Source of the DNA: Photorhabdus akhurstii
Lineage (GTDB): Bacteria; Pseudomonadota; Gammaproteobacteria; Enterobacterales; Enterobacteriaceae
Direction of reading: 5' to 3'
Assembly: GCF_018448925.1 (NCBI RefSeq)
Contig: NZ_RCWE01000001.1
Span: 248,001 to 312,000 of the forward strand
DNA: 64,000 nucleotides
The notes below the pieces were generated by a model, which saw nothing but the letters and a program-made list of their open reading frames with translations, was not told the DNA's origin and did no database searches. This document shows, one piece after another, positions 9,600-19,347 of the stretch. The position numbers were made by a program, and so were the translations under genes. Position 1 is the first letter of the stretch. Each line of letters starts with the position of its first letter.

Positions 9600-11717
9600 A
9601 TGAACTCTCTGTTTGCCAGCACGGCGCGTGGATTAGAAGAATTATTGAAGAACGAACTGGAAATGCTGGGGGCGCAAGCATGCAAAATTGTGCAAGGCGG
9701 AGTTCATTTTCAAGGTGATGACAGAGTGATGTATAAAAGCCTGATGTGGAGCAGGCTGGCATCACGTATTTTGCTACCGCTAAACGAATTTAATGTCTAT
9801 AGCGATTTAGATCTCTATCTTGGCGTTCAGTCTATTGATTGGAGCCAGATTTTCTCTATAGACAGTACTTTCTCTGTGCATTTCAGTGGCACAAATGAAG
9901 AGATACGGAATACGCAATATGGCGCACTCAAGGTTAAAGACGCCATTGTCGATAGCTTTATTCGTAAGTTAGATCAACGCCCCAATGTGGCAAAGCAACA
10001 GCCGGACATTCGCATTAATGTTTTTTTGAATAAAGAGAGAGCTAGTGTTGCATTGGATTTGAGTGGTGATGGTTTGCATGTCCGAGGTTATCGCGATCTT
10101 GCTGGTCAGGCTCCGCTGAAAGAAAATCTGGCTGCGGCGATTATTCTACGTTCAGGCTGGCAGATTGGTACTCCGATGATCGATCCTATGTGTGGTTCCG
10201 GCACATTATTGATTGAAGCAGCAATGATGGCGGCTGATCGTGCTCCTGGACTGCATCGTAACCACTGGGGCTTTATTGCTTGGTTGCAACATGATGAAGA
10301 AATTTGGCGTGAGGTGACCACAGAAGCGCAGATCCGCTTTCGTAAAGGTCTTCAGGAGACAGCTTCCCGTTTTGTTGGTTCTGATATTGATCGTAGAGTG
10401 TTGGATATGGCTCGGTCAAATGCTCGTAGAGCCGGGGTTGCACAGTTGATAACTTTCCAGCAAGGTGATGCCAGTCGTCTGGAAAATCCGTTATCAGAAG
10501 GTCCTGCCGGAACAGTGTTAAGTAATCCACCTTATGGTGAGCGCTTGGAAAGTGAACCTGCATTGGTTGCACTACACAGTTTATTTGGGCGGATAATGAA
10601 AAGCCGTTTCCCTAGCTGGCGTTTGTCTCTATTCAGTGCATCGCCTGAGTTGCTGAGCTGCTTGCAATTACGGGCTGAACGTGAGTTTAAAGCTAAAAAT
10701 GGTCCACTGGATTGCGTACAGAAAAATTATCAGTTGTCAGATAAACCACACTCATCAGAGATGAATGTGGCGGAAGATTATGCCAACCGCCTGCGCAAAA
10801 ATGAAAAGAAATTAACTCATTGGGCGAAACAGCAAGGGATTGATTGTTACCGTCTGTATGATGCTGATTTGCCAGAATACAATGTGGCTGTTGACCGTTA
10901 TGCGGATAAAGTGGTGATTCAGGAATATGCTCCGCCGAAAAGTATTGATACCAATAAAGCGCGTCAGCGTTTATTCGATGCTATCAGTGCAACGATGCAA
11001 GTTCTTGGACTCTCATCAAATCAATTAGTACTTAAAACCCGTCAGCGTCAGAAAGGTAAAAACCAGTACGAAAGAATGGCAGAAAAACGGGAATTCTTTC
11101 TGGTAAATGAATATGACGCAAAATTCTGGGTTAATTTAACTGACTATTTGGACACCGGCTTGTTCCTTGATCATCGTATTGCCCGGAAAATGCTAGGTGA
11201 AATGAGTGAAGGAAAAGATTTTCTGAACCTGTTTGCTTATACCGGATCAGCGACAGTACATGCTGGGTTAGGCGGCGCGCGTTCAACAACGACGGTTGAT
11301 ATGTCTCGCACTTACCTTGAATGGGCTGAACGGAACCTACAGGCTAATGGATTAACAGGTCGTCAGCATCGGTTGATTCAGGCAGATTGTCTCGCTTGGT
11401 TGGCTCGGGCCAGTGAACAGTTTGATTTGATTTTTATTGATCCGCCGACTTTCTCCAATTCTAAACGAATGGAAGATGCATTTGATGTACAACGCGACCA
11501 TATCATGTTGATGAGACAGCTTAAGCGCTTGTTGCGTCGTGGGGGAACGCTGATGTTCTCCAATAATAAACGAGGTTTTAAAATGGATTTTGCTGAGCTG
11601 GAAAGAGTTGGCTTGGTGGCGGAAGAGATCACCAGTAAAACTCAGTCGCAGGATTTTGCCCGTAACCGTCAGATTCACAACTGCTGGCTATTACGCCATG
11701 CTGGTGAGGAAAAATAA
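9600..11717 (+). CDS. rlmL: Bifunctional 23S rRNA methyltransferase RlmKL
   Basis: Makes m2G2445 (RlmL half) and m7G2069 (RlmK half) in 23S rRNA during large-subunit assembly. A THUMP domain (residues about 45-155) precedes the N-terminal methyltransferase with [14 protein letters not shown] and SNPPYGER. The C-terminal Rossmann methyltransferase has [14 protein letters not shown] and [13 protein letters not shown] chose the ATG at 9600 ([16 protein letters not shown]) because the family starts there; the frame extends to a TTG at 9585 without family sequence. Length is 705 residues. uup follows after 5 bases, suggesting co-transcription. Confidence 0.96.
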   Translation: MNSLFASTARGLEELLKNELEMLGAQACKIVQGGVHFQGDDRVMYKSLMWSRLASRILLPLNEFNVYSDLDLYLGVQSIDWSQIFSIDSTFSVHFSGTNEEIRNTQYGALKVKDAIVDSFIRKLDQRPNVAKQQPDIRINVFLNKERASVALDLSGDGLHVRGYRDLAGQAPLKENLAAAIILRSGWQIGTPMIDPMCGSGTLLIEAAMMAADRAPGLHRNHWGFIAWLQHDEEIWREVTTEAQIRFRKGLQETASRFVGSDIDRRVLDMARSNARRAGVAQLITFQQGDASRLENPLSEGPAGTVLSNPPYGERLESEPALVALHSLFGRIMKSRFPSWRLSLFSASPELLSCLQLRAEREFKAKNGPLDCVQKNYQLSDKPHSSEMNVAEDYANRLRKNEKKLTHWAKQQGIDCYRLYDADLPEYNVAVDRYADKVVIQEYAPPKSIDTNKARQRLFDAISATMQVLGLSSNQLVLKTRQRQKGKNQYERMAEKREFFLVNEYDAKFWVNLTDYLDTGLFLDHRIARKMLGEMSEGKDFLNLFAYTGSATVHAGLGGARSTTTVDMSRTYLEWAERNLQANGLTGRQHRLIQADCLAWLARASEQFDLIFIDPPTFSNSKRMEDAFDVQRDHIMLMRQLKRLLRRGGTLMFSNNKRGFKMDFAELERVGLVAEEITSKTQSQDFARNRQIHNCWLLRHAGEEK

Positions 11718-11722
11718 TTACT

Positions 11723-13636
11723 ATGTCGTTGATCAATTTATCTGGTGCGTGGTTGTCGTTCAGTGATGCGCCATTACTTGATAATGCAGAATTGCATATA
11801 GAAGAAAATGAAAGAGTTTGTCTGGTTGGTCGTAATGGTGCTGGAAAGTCGACTTTGTTACGGGTATTAGCAAAAGAGCAGACGTTGGATGATGGTCAGG
11901 TTATTTACGAACAGGATCTGGTTGTTTCCCGTTTACAACAGGACCCTCCCCGTGATGTGGAGGGGACGGTTTTTGATTTTATTGCCGAAGGTGTTCAGGA
12001 GCAGGCCGAATATATTAAATCTTTTCATCAGATTTCCCGTCTGGTGGAGCAAGAACCGAATCAGAAAAACCTCAACCGCTTGGCGGAATTGCAGGAGGTG
12101 CTGGATATTCGTGGGCTATGGTCACTGGACAGCCGTATTAATGACGTATTGAAACAGCTCTCTTTACCTGCGGAGGCAAGGCTCTCTTCACTTTCAGGTG
12201 GTTGGTTGCGTAAGGCGGCATTAGGGAGAGCGTTGGTCAGTTCACCAAAAGTTTTACTGCTTGATGAACCCACTAACCACCTGGATATTGATACGATTGA
12301 ATGGCTAGAAAATTTCCTGAAAGATTTTCAGGGTAGTCTTGTTTTCATTTCCCATGACCGTTCATTTATTCGCAATATGGCAACCCGTATTGTCGATTTA
12401 GATCGTGGTAAGTTAGTGTCGTGGCCGGGTAATTACGATAAATTTCTTGAAGGCAAAGAAGAAGCATTGCGTGTGGAAGAGATGCAAAATGCTGAATTTG
12501 ATCGTAAGTTGGCTCAGGAAGAAGTGTGGATTCGTCAGGGGATTAAAGCGCGTCGTACTCGTAATGAAGGACGTGTCAGGGCATTGAAAGCATTACGTGT
12601 TGAACGTTCCCAACGCCGTGAAGTAATGGGAACCGCTAAAATACAGATGGAAGAAGCGAGCCGTTCCGGCAAAATTGTCTTTGAGCTGGAAAATGTAAAC
12701 TATCAAATTGGTGAAAAGAAACTGGTCAATAATTTCAGTGCGCAAATTCAGCGTGGGGATAAAATTGCACTGGTGGGACCAAATGGTTGCGGCAAAACAA
12801 CTTTATTGAAACTAATGTTAGGTGAGCTGCAATCTGATAGTGGCCGTGTTCATTGTGGTACTAAACTAGAAATTGCTTATTTTGACCAGCATCGGATAGC
12901 ACTTGATCCGGAAAGAACCGTAATGGATAACCTGGCAGAAGGTAAACAGGAAGTGATGGTGAATGGTCGTCCTCGCCATGTTCTGGGTTATTTGCAGGAC
13001 TTTCTGTTTCATCCAAAACGGGCAATGACACCGGTTAAAGCGCTTTCTGGTGGTGAAAGGAACCGGTTGTTACTGGCGCGTCTGTTTCTGAAACCCAGTA
13101 ATTTGTTGGTGCTTGATGAGCCAACCAACGATCTGGATGTGGAAACATTAGAGTTGCTGGAAGAGCTGGTAGACAATTATACAGGTACTGTATTGCTGGT
13201 GAGTCATGATCGTCAATTTGTTGATAACTCTGTGACCGAATGTTGGATTTTTGAAGGTAATGGTGTGATCAATAATTATGTTGGTGGTTATTACGATGCT
13301 CAGCAACAGCGCGAACAGGTTGTATCGTTGCGCCAGCAAAATGGGAAAAAACTGCAAACGGAAGTTAAAGTAGAAAAGATTAAGGAACCGCCAAAAAATT
13401 CTCGTAACAAAATGAGCCACCATTTATTACGAGAGTTAGAGCGATTACCATCATTGCTGGAGAAATTGGAAGAAGAGCTTGATCAGTTACAGTCTCAAGT
13501 GAGTGATCCTGACTTTTTTAGTCAGCCTCATGTAGTAACCCAAAAAATACTGACTGAGTTGTCTGACAAAGAGCGAGCATTAGAAGCTGCTTTTGATCGT
13601 TGGCATGAATTGGAAACATTGAAAAATAACCAATAG
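11723..13636 (+). CDS. uup: ABC-F ATPase Uup
   Basis: A soluble ABC-F protein with two ATP-binding cassettes and no membrane domain, linked to ribosome-associated functions and to suppression of transposon excision. The first cassette has GRNGAGKSTLLR, LSGGWLRKAALGRAL and DEPTNHLD. The second has GPNGCGKTTLLK, LSGGERNRLLLARL and DEPTNDLD. The C-terminal coiled coil that contacts nucleic acid covers about residues 555-635. It begins 5 bases after rlmL and ends ahead of a long hairpin. Confidence 0.96.
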   Translation: MSLINLSGAWLSFSDAPLLDNAELHIEENERVCLVGRNGAGKSTLLRVLAKEQTLDDGQVIYEQDLVVSRLQQDPPRDVEGTVFDFIAEGVQEQAEYIKSFHQISRLVEQEPNQKNLNRLAELQEVLDIRGLWSLDSRINDVLKQLSLPAEARLSSLSGGWLRKAALGRALVSSPKVLLLDEPTNHLDIDTIEWLENFLKDFQGSLVFISHDRSFIRNMATRIVDLDRGKLVSWPGNYDKFLEGKEEALRVEEMQNAEFDRKLAQEEVWIRQGIKARRTRNEGRVRALKALRVERSQRREVMGTAKIQMEEASRSGKIVFELENVNYQIGEKKLVNNFSAQIQRGDKIALVGPNGCGKTTLLKLMLGELQSDSGRVHCGTKLEIAYFDQHRIALDPERTVMDNLAEGKQEVMVNGRPRHVLGYLQDFLFHPKRAMTPVKALSGGERNRLLLARLFLKPSNLLVLDEPTNDLDVETLELLEELVDNYTGTVLLVSHDRQFVDNSVTECWIFEGNGVINNYVGGYYDAQQQREQVVSLRQQNGKKLQTEVKVEKIKEPPKNSRNKMSHHLLRELERLPSLLEKLEEELDQLQSQVSDPDFFSQPHVVTQKILTELSDKERALEAAFDRWHELETLKNNQ

Positions 13637-13650
13637 TTAACATAATTAGC

Positions 13651-13686
13651 AGAATCATACCGCGGAATTTTTCCGAGTATGATTCT
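13651..13686 (+). terminator. Long hairpin between uup and pqiA
   Basis: AGAATCATAC and GTATGATTCT pair perfectly, with further pairing of GCGGAA against TTCCG inside. It lies 14 bases after uup and 35 bases before pqiA. No T-run follows, so it may be an attenuator or processing site as well as a terminator. Confidence 0.55.
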
Positions 13687-13721
13687 GTGGATATTCCCAA
13701 TTTCCTTACAGGAGAAAAACC

Positions 13722-14969
13722 TTGTGTTCCAGTAGCCATCATCATGAAATGGTATTGTGCCCTCAATGTGATTTGCTGGTGACATTGCCAGAAGAGGTTC
13801 AGGGAACGAAGGCGGTTTGTCCTCGTTGTAAGACGACATTAGTTACATGGTGGAAAGAACCTAAACATCAGCCAACAGGTTATGCAGTCAGTGCATTATT
13901 TATGCTGTTAATGGCTTGCTTGTTTCCGTTTGTTAGCATGAGTGTGGCGGGAATTGGCAGTGAAATTACCTTATCTCAAATCCCTCAGGTGATGTTTAAT
14001 GAAAATTACGTCAGTGTGGGAACATTCTTTTTGCTCTGTGTTCAACTGGTGCCTGCGTTTTGTATGGTAGCGATTATTCTCTTGTGCCAGGGTGTTGTTA
14101 CTTCTCAGAAGATAAAAGCTTGGTTAGCCAAGGTTTTATTTCAGATGAAAAGCTGGTGTATGGTTGAAATCTTTCTGGCAGGGGTATTAGTCAGCTTTGT
14201 TAAATTAATGGCTTATGGTGATATTGGGTTAGGTTTAAGTTTTTTGCCATATTGCCTGTTCTGCCTTCTCCAGGTGAGAGCATTTCAATGTTTGGATCGC
14301 CACTGGTTATGGAATCAGATAGCGCTCGCACCTAAGGTGAATATATCGTTACAGGCAGGAAAAGCGGGGTTAGTGCAGGGGGTTCGATTATGTCAGTGCT
14401 GTACAGCTATTTTACCGGCAGATCAGTTAGTTTGTTCACGTTGTCATACTCGTGGACATGCCCGCCGCCGTAACAGTCTGCAATGGACAATGGCACTGAT
14501 AGTGACGGCTTTAATGCTTTATATTCCTGCTAATGTCATGCCAATGATGGTGACCGAATCATTAGGTAATCAGAATGATTCCACTATTATGGCTGGAGTG
14601 ATACTACTTTGGAGCGTAGGTTCATATCCGGTAGCTTTAGTCATTTTTATTGCCAGTATTATGGTGCCATCACTGAAAATGCTGGCAATTGGTTGGTTAT
14701 GTTGGGATGCCAAAGGTCACGGTAAACGAGATTCCGCCCGAATGCATTTTATTTATGAAGTTGTTGAATTTGTTGGCCGTTGGTCAATGATTGATGTATT
14801 TGTTATCGCAATATTGTCATCATTGGTACGTATGGGGAAATTAATGAGTGTCTACCCTGCTATGGGGTCAGTTATTTTTGCTTTAGTTGTGATCCTGACC
14901 ATGTTTGCGGCAATAACATTTGATCCGCGTTTAATTTGGGATAGAACCAACGTTAAACATTCGTTATAA
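13722..14969 (+). CDS. pqiA: Intermembrane transport protein PqiA
   Basis: Inner-membrane component of the Pqi (MCE) lipid-transport machine spanning the envelope. It has two zinc-ribbon motifs, CPQCDLL...CPRCKTT at the N-terminus and CQCC...CSRCHTRGH in the middle, each preceding a block of about four transmembrane segments. The start is a TTG: AGGAG sits 6-7 bases upstream, and MCSSSHHHEM aligns with the family N-terminus; the first in-frame ATG (13749) would cut into it. Length is 415 residues. It heads the pqiABC operon. Confidence 0.94.
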   Translation: MCSSSHHHEMVLCPQCDLLVTLPEEVQGTKAVCPRCKTTLVTWWKEPKHQPTGYAVSALFMLLMACLFPFVSMSVAGIGSEITLSQIPQVMFNENYVSVGTFFLLCVQLVPAFCMVAIILLCQGVVTSQKIKAWLAKVLFQMKSWCMVEIFLAGVLVSFVKLMAYGDIGLGLSFLPYCLFCLLQVRAFQCLDRHWLWNQIALAPKVNISLQAGKAGLVQGVRLCQCCTAILPADQLVCSRCHTRGHARRRNSLQWTMALIVTALMLYIPANVMPMMVTESLGNQNDSTIMAGVILLWSVGSYPVALVIFIASIMVPSLKMLAIGWLCWDAKGHGKRDSARMHFIYEVVEFVGRWSMIDVFVIAILSSLVRMGKLMSVYPAMGSVIFALVVILTMFAAITFDPRLIWDRTNVKHSL

Positions 14970-14989
14970 GGCAATGAAGGAGTGTCAAG

Positions 14990-16639
14990 GTGACGGATAA
15001 AGTTGAAGACCAGAGTCAGGCTAAAATCGATAAAATTAAAAGTTGGTCGCCAGTCTGGATTGTACCGATTGTCACTGTGCTTATTGGTGCCTGGATACTG
15101 TTTTACCATTTCAGCCACCAAGGGCCGGAAGTAACGTTGATTACTTCTAACGCGGAAGGCATTGAAGCCGGAAAAACTAAAATTAAAAGCCGTAGTGTGG
15201 ATGTCGGCGTGGTTGAGAAGGTCATGCTGAGTGATAATCTTAGTCAAGTTATTATTAAGGCCCGGCTGAATGATGGTATGGAAAATCTATTACGCAGTGA
15301 TAGTGCTTTTTGGGTCGTGAAACCGCAGATTGGTCGTGATGGAATATCTGGTCTTGGTACTCTTCTGTCCGGGGCTTTTATTGAACTTCAACCGGGAAAG
15401 AATGGTGATGAAGAAGATAAATTTAATTTGTTGGACTCACCCCCATTGGCCTCGCCTGATGCAAAAGGTATCCGTGTCATCCTAGTCAGTGATAAAGCCG
15501 GTCAGCTTAATCCGGGCGATCCGGTGTTGTTTCGTGGTTATCGGGTTGGTTCTGTTGAAACCAGCGAGTTTGAACCGAAATCGCATCTGATGAGATATCA
15601 GCTATTTATTAATGCGCCTTATGATGGTTTGCTGACAACCAATGTGCGTTTTTGGAAAGAGAGTGGTATTACCCTTGATATGTCTTCCCAGGGGGTGCGT
15701 GTTGAAATGGCTTCTTTATCAACGCTATTTGGTGGTGGTGTCAGCTTTGATGTACCTAAAGGTTGGGAATTGGGTGAGCCAATTAAAGAAAAAGCCACTT
15801 ACAAACTTTTTGATAACCAAAGAAGCATTCAAGATTCTTTATATACCGAACATAAAGATTATCTGTTGCTCTTCTCTGATTCTGTCCGAGGATTACAGCC
15901 GGGTGCGCCGGTGGAGTTTCGTGGTATCCGTATGGGAACTGTGGCGAAAGTACCGTTCTACTCTGAGGGAATGAGACAGCGGCTGGATAATGATTTTCGT
16001 ATTCCAGTACTTATCTCCATTGAGCCGGAGCGCTTTGAGAAGGAATTGGGGGAAGGGTTTGATGTTGAGAAAGAGCTGAATAGCATAACCAAACGCGGTC
16101 TGAGAGCCTCTCTCAAATCAGGTAATTTGTTAACGGGGGCACTGTTTATTGATTTGGATTTTTATCCGAATGAAAAAGGGTGGGTTGGCCCGTATGAAAT
16201 TGCAGGCTATCCGCTATTGCCAACAATCAGTGGTGGTCTTGCTCAAATTCAACATAAGGTTATTGCAGCGTTAGACAAAATTAATAATATGCCGGTTGAG
16301 CCAATGTTTAATCAGGCTATTCGCACTTTGGAAGAGAGTCAGAAAGCTATCAGAAAAGCACAGCAGACTCTTGATGAATTGAATAAAGTGCTGGCAAATC
16401 CTGAAACCAAAGATCTGCCAAAAGACATACAGAAAACATTGCAGGAGTTTAACCGCAGTATGCAAGGTTTCCAACCTGGCTCACCGGCTTATAACAAGAT
16501 GTTGGATAATATGCAGCGATTAGATCAAGTGTTGAGTGAACTGCGGCCTGTGCTGAGAACGCTGAATAATAAGAGCAATGCGTTAGTTTTTGAGGCTAAG
16601 CCAATTGAAGATCCAGAACCGAAAAGGGCTAAAAAATGA
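14990..16639 (+). CDS. pqiB: Intermembrane transport protein PqiB (three MCE domains)
   Basis: Periplasm-spanning MCE protein that forms a syringe-like channel bridging PqiA and PqiC. A short cytoplasmic N-terminus is followed by one transmembrane helix (VWIVPIVTVLIGAWILFYHF), three MCE domains (about residues 45-135, 160-245 and 285-390) and a C-terminal coiled coil. The start is a GTG at 14990 with GAAGGAG upstream. The stop overlaps pqiC by four bases (ATGA), indicating translational coupling. 549 residues. Confidence 0.94.
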   Translation: MTDKVEDQSQAKIDKIKSWSPVWIVPIVTVLIGAWILFYHFSHQGPEVTLITSNAEGIEAGKTKIKSRSVDVGVVEKVMLSDNLSQVIIKARLNDGMENLLRSDSAFWVVKPQIGRDGISGLGTLLSGAFIELQPGKNGDEEDKFNLLDSPPLASPDAKGIRVILVSDKAGQLNPGDPVLFRGYRVGSVETSEFEPKSHLMRYQLFINAPYDGLLTTNVRFWKESGITLDMSSQGVRVEMASLSTLFGGGVSFDVPKGWELGEPIKEKATYKLFDNQRSIQDSLYTEHKDYLLLFSDSVRGLQPGAPVEFRGIRMGTVAKVPFYSEGMRQRLDNDFRIPVLISIEPERFEKELGEGFDVEKELNSITKRGLRASLKSGNLLTGALFIDLDFYPNEKGWVGPYEIAGYPLLPTISGGLAQIQHKVIAALDKINNMPVEPMFNQAIRTLEESQKAIRKAQQTLDELNKVLANPETKDLPKDIQKTLQEFNRSMQGFQPGSPAYNKMLDNMQRLDQVLSELRPVLRTLNNKSNALVFEAKPIEDPEPKRAKK

Positions 16640-17208
16640 TGAGAAGAGTGGCATTAATTTTAGTGATTTTTATTTCTGCTTGTAGCCGTCAGCCAGAAAG
16701 AACTTATTATCAATTGCCGGTAGTCACAATAGCATCACAAAAGAGTGCTATTGTGCAACATGATCGCCAATTATGGGTACAACGAGTCATGTTGTCCGAT
16801 TATCTGTCATCCTCCGGTGTGGTATATCAAAGTAGTGATGTTAGTTATATCAGTGCGGCGAATCACTTGTGGGCAAGTCCACTTGAACAGCAGTTACAGC
16901 AAGTGTTGGTAGCGGAATTAACCGTAGCGCTGCCACAGCGTTTAGTGTCTGCCCAACCATTGGTTAATAAACCAGATACTTTGGATGTAACAGTAACCAG
17001 TTTTCATGGTCGTTATGATGGTAAGGTGATTTTGCAAGGTTACTGGACATTAACTTGTCAGGGGCGTGAGTTAAGTGTCATTAAACAGCCCTTTAATATA
17101 GAGCTAAAACAGGAAGAGGATGGATATGATGATTTAGTTCGCACATTGGCAAAAGGATGGGGTCAGTTGGCGCAAGCTATTACCAATCAATTAATTTCCC
17201 AATCGTAA
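16636..17208 (+). CDS. pqiC: Outer-membrane lipoprotein PqiC
   Basis: Outer-membrane lipoprotein partner of PqiB (formerly YmbA). The signal peptide MMRRVALILVIFISAC ends in a lipobox with the modified cysteine at residue 16. The rest is the compact ABC-transporter-auxiliary fold; 190 residues in all. The start overlaps the pqiB stop. It is the last gene of pqiABC and is followed by a hairpin. Confidence 0.92.
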   Translation: MMRRVALILVIFISACSRQPERTYYQLPVVTIASQKSAIVQHDRQLWVQRVMLSDYLSSSGVVYQSSDVSYISAANHLWASPLEQQLQQVLVAELTVALPQRLVSAQPLVNKPDTLDVTVTSFHGRYDGKVILQGYWTLTCQGRELSVIKQPFNIELKQEEDGYDDLVRTLAKGWGQLAQAITNQLISQS

Positions 17209-17218
17209 CCCTCAGCCA

Positions 17219-17251
17219 TTCTCCGGGTGTAAAACCTTTACGCTCGGAGAA
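17219..17251 (+). terminator. Hairpin after pqiC
   Basis: TTCTCCG and CGGAGAA pair, with an inner GTGTAAA / TTTACGC stem, 11 bases after the pqiC stop codon. There is no downstream T-run, so termination is probable but not proven. Confidence 0.5.
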
Positions 17252-17451
17252 AATTGGTATTATCAGCAGGATAAAAATTTCTCTTTATTATTAATACCTT
17301 ATTGATTTTCTCTGTACTAATATAACAAATATTACATTAATATGAATTTCTTGACTTGATTTTCAAAATTTATAGGGGTATTTCTAAATTGTGGTTGGAT
17401 GAATGATGACCACTGTTTTCTTTTGATCTAGCTTATGAGGTAAATAAGAGC

Positions 17452-17619
17452 ATGAAGAGACAGAAACGAGATCGTTTAGCACGTGCGTTATCGAGAGGGT
17501 ACCATGCAGGTATTTTGGGGCGCTCAAGGGAGCATTGTCCCTATTATTCATTAGATGCCCGTTCTCATTGGTTAGGAGGATGGCGCCAGGCTATGGAAGA
17601 CAGGGCGATGATGGCTTAG
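17452..17619 (+). CDS. rmf: Ribosome modulation factor
   Basis: A 55-residue basic protein that dimerises 70S ribosomes into inactive 100S particles in stationary phase. The start MKRQKRDRLARALSRGYHAG and the end WRQAMEDRAMMA match the family, as does the length. A ribosome-binding site (GAGGTAAATAAGAGC) precedes the ATG. It lies between pqiABC and fabA as in E. coli. The gene falls below 60 codons, so length-filtered gene finders may miss it. Confidence 0.96.
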   Translation: MKRQKRDRLARALSRGYHAGILGRSREHCPYYSLDARSHWLGGWRQAMEDRAMMA

Positions 17620-17693
17620 TCTGCCAAACTGATGTATAGGTTAGGTGAGAAAAAACCACCATTTCTTAATCGACGTGTATATATCCCAAATTT

Positions 17694-17737
17694 AATCTGA
17701 CAGTGACTGATTGCTTATTACAGATATCTGTCAGATT
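17694..17737. repeat. Inverted repeat in rmf downstream gap
   Basis: AATCTGACAG and CTGTCAGATT pair perfectly across a 24-base loop, about 75 bases after rmf. The rest of 17620-17991 holds no gene I can support. Confidence 0.6.
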
Positions 17738-17991
17738 GAATCCTGTTGGTAAATTTATTTAACCTATTTAATAAAACATCATATGATGGATATGCTGATG
17801 CACTGAGTGTAGTAAATAGGGTATGTATAGCAATTAATGTGAATTAATGTGTTGGTTTCCTATTTCTTTGTATTGTTCTTTTTGGGATTCCGTTTGCGAA
17901 ATTTGATGAAATAGAATTCATGGCCGCCAGCTCATACATCCTATTTAACCTCCAATATGGCTGATATTGCGGCCATTCAGTAATTTATCTA

Positions 17992-18336
17992 CTAACGAGA
18001 GGGATAATTGCAGTAAGCAGGGTTTGATAAACATTTATGACGTATTTGAACCCTATAGAGAGGGCTATATTGCACATCTTCCCCGACTGCTATGGCTACA
18101 TTCTCATGACTTGAATAGGCTGTTTGAAGCAATGATAAAAGTATCGACCCGGCACTATAAGTACATACCCACCGAAATCCTCGGGCGCGAGTAGGAGTGA
18201 CTATTTTTCCATAGCAATCTCCATTACTGTTAGATGCTTCTATCATTTCGATGGTGCCTTCGATCTTATTTATTGCTGTGGCAGTTGGTGTAATAGTTAA
18301 TGCTACGATTATGAGCAGTATTTTTCTGATGTTCAT
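17992..18336 (-). CDS. Small secreted protein, unknown function
   Basis: A 114-residue protein with a textbook Sec signal peptide (positive MNIRK, hydrophobic ILLIIVALTI, cleavage after TPTATA). The mature part is about 93 residues with four cysteines, consistent with two periplasmic disulfides. I do not recognise the family. A ribosome-binding site (AAGGG) lies 7-8 bases before the ATG. The overlapping plus-strand frame (17967-18194) lacks such features and is treated as a shadow. The gene is not part of the E. coli rmf-fabA interval, so it is probably lineage-specific. Confidence 0.65.
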   Translation of the reverse strand: MNIRKILLIIVALTITPTATAINKIEGTIEMIEASNSNGDCYGKIVTPTRARGFRWVCTYSAGSILLSLLQTAYSSHENVAIAVGEDVQYSPLYRVQIRHKCLSNPAYCNYPSR

Positions 18337-18688
18337 ATAAATTACCCTTGGTTGTGTTTGTTAATAATAATAAATTTTATTGATGTTTTTGCCTGTTACT
18401 AATATGCTTTTTGAGCTTATTTGATATATCAGGTCAATTTGATCATAGCACAATTTGTCAATTGCATGCTAATTAGCCAGCAATAAACTAGATGCTTATA
18501 TTGCAGGTTATTGAGATGTGGTTTTGTGCTATTCTTAGCCGAGGTAGGTTGGAGCTAGATTTTGAATCTCATATTCTAAGATATAACTGGAATTGCCTTT
18601 GAAGAGCAAAAACAATACCAAGTATTTTTCAAGCAAATATTTTTTTCAAATAATGTGCTGTTTGCTTGGTGGTGTGCTTTTAGCGAAA
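18337..18688. other. Intergenic gap, no gene seen
   Basis: About 350 AT-rich bases carrying the promoter region of the minus-strand secreted protein. Neither strand has a supported coding frame. Confidence 0.4.
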
Positions 18689-18717
18689 AAGGTGAAAAGC
18701 AATTAGCCAGTCACCTT
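18689..18717 (-). terminator. Terminator of fabA
   Basis: AAGGTGA and TCACCTT pair, and on the minus strand the stem is followed by a run of T. It lies 28 bases past the fabA stop codon. Confidence 0.75.
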
Positions 18718-18744
18718 CCTTTTCGATACGTTACTGATTATTGA

Positions 18745-19263
18745 TTAGAAAGCACTGGTATCTTTAAACAAGCCCACTTTCAAATCCGTTGCTGTATAGA
18801 TGATTTTACCATCTACTAACACTTCACCATCAGCCAGTCCCATAATCAATTTACGGTTAATAACGCGTTTAAAGTTGATACGGTAAGTGACTTTTTTCGC
18901 CGTTGGTAATACCTGGCCGGTGAACTTAACTTCGCCAACGCCAAGGGCGCGGCCTTTGCCTTCTCCACCTAACCAGCCAAGGAAGAATCCAACCAATTGC
19001 CACATGGCATCAAGGCCAAGGCAGCCGGGCATTACCGGGTCATTAATAAAATGGCAGTCGAAAAACCATAAATCGGGGGTAATATCCAGCTCGGCTTCTA
19101 TGTAACCTTTATCGTAGGTACCACCGTTTTCTGTCATTTCAATGATGCGATCCATCATTAACATATTACCAGATGGTAATGGAGGCCCATTTTTTCCAAA
19201 TAACTCGCTACGCCCAGATGCGATAAGATCTTCTTTTGTGTAGGATTTACGTTTATCAACCAT
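18745..19263 (-). CDS. fabA: 3-hydroxydecanoyl-ACP dehydratase/isomerase
   Basis: Introduces the cis double bond in anaerobic unsaturated fatty-acid synthesis by dehydrating 3-hydroxydecanoyl-ACP and isomerising trans-2- to cis-3-decenoyl-ACP. 172 residues, the family length. The hot-dog fold active site is visible: the catalytic histidine in [18 protein letters not shown] and the aspartate in [16 protein letters not shown]. Upstream are likely FabR and FadR operators (19304-19321 and 19323-19339), matching the known dual control of this gene. Confidence 0.96.
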   Translation of the reverse strand: MVDKRKSYTKEDLIASGRSELFGKNGPPLPSGNMLMMDRIIEMTENGGTYDKGYIEAELDITPDLWFFDCHFINDPVMPGCLGLDAMWQLVGFFLGWLGGEGKGRALGVGEVKFTGQVLPTAKKVTYRINFKRVINRKLIMGLADGEVLVDGKIIYTATDLKVGLFKDTSAF

Positions 19264-19303
19264 AATTATCAGATAGCCTTATATTTAATGTAGGGTAAAT
19301 AAT

Positions 19304-19321
19304 AGAGTACACTTGTACGCT
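19304..19321 (-). promoter_or_regulatory. Probable FabR operator of fabA
   Basis: On the minus strand the site reads AGCGTACAAGTGTACTCT, close to the FabR palindrome AGCGTACA-N-GTGT known from E. coli fabA. It lies 41 bases upstream of the fabA start. Confidence 0.7.
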
Positions 19322-19322
19322 G

Positions 19323-19339
19323 AACAACTCCGATCAGAC
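19323..19339 (-). promoter_or_regulatory. Probable FadR activator site of fabA
   Basis: The minus strand reads GTCTGATCGGAGTTGTT, an imperfect match to the FadR consensus CTGGTCCGACCTGTT. It sits directly upstream of the FabR site, in the same arrangement as E. coli fabA. Confidence 0.5.
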
Positions 19340-19347
19340 ATTCTGAA

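Noticed and set aside
17967-18194. 75-codon plus-strand frame opposite the secreted-protein gene
   Set aside because: The minus-strand frame has a signal peptide and ribosome-binding site; this one has neither.
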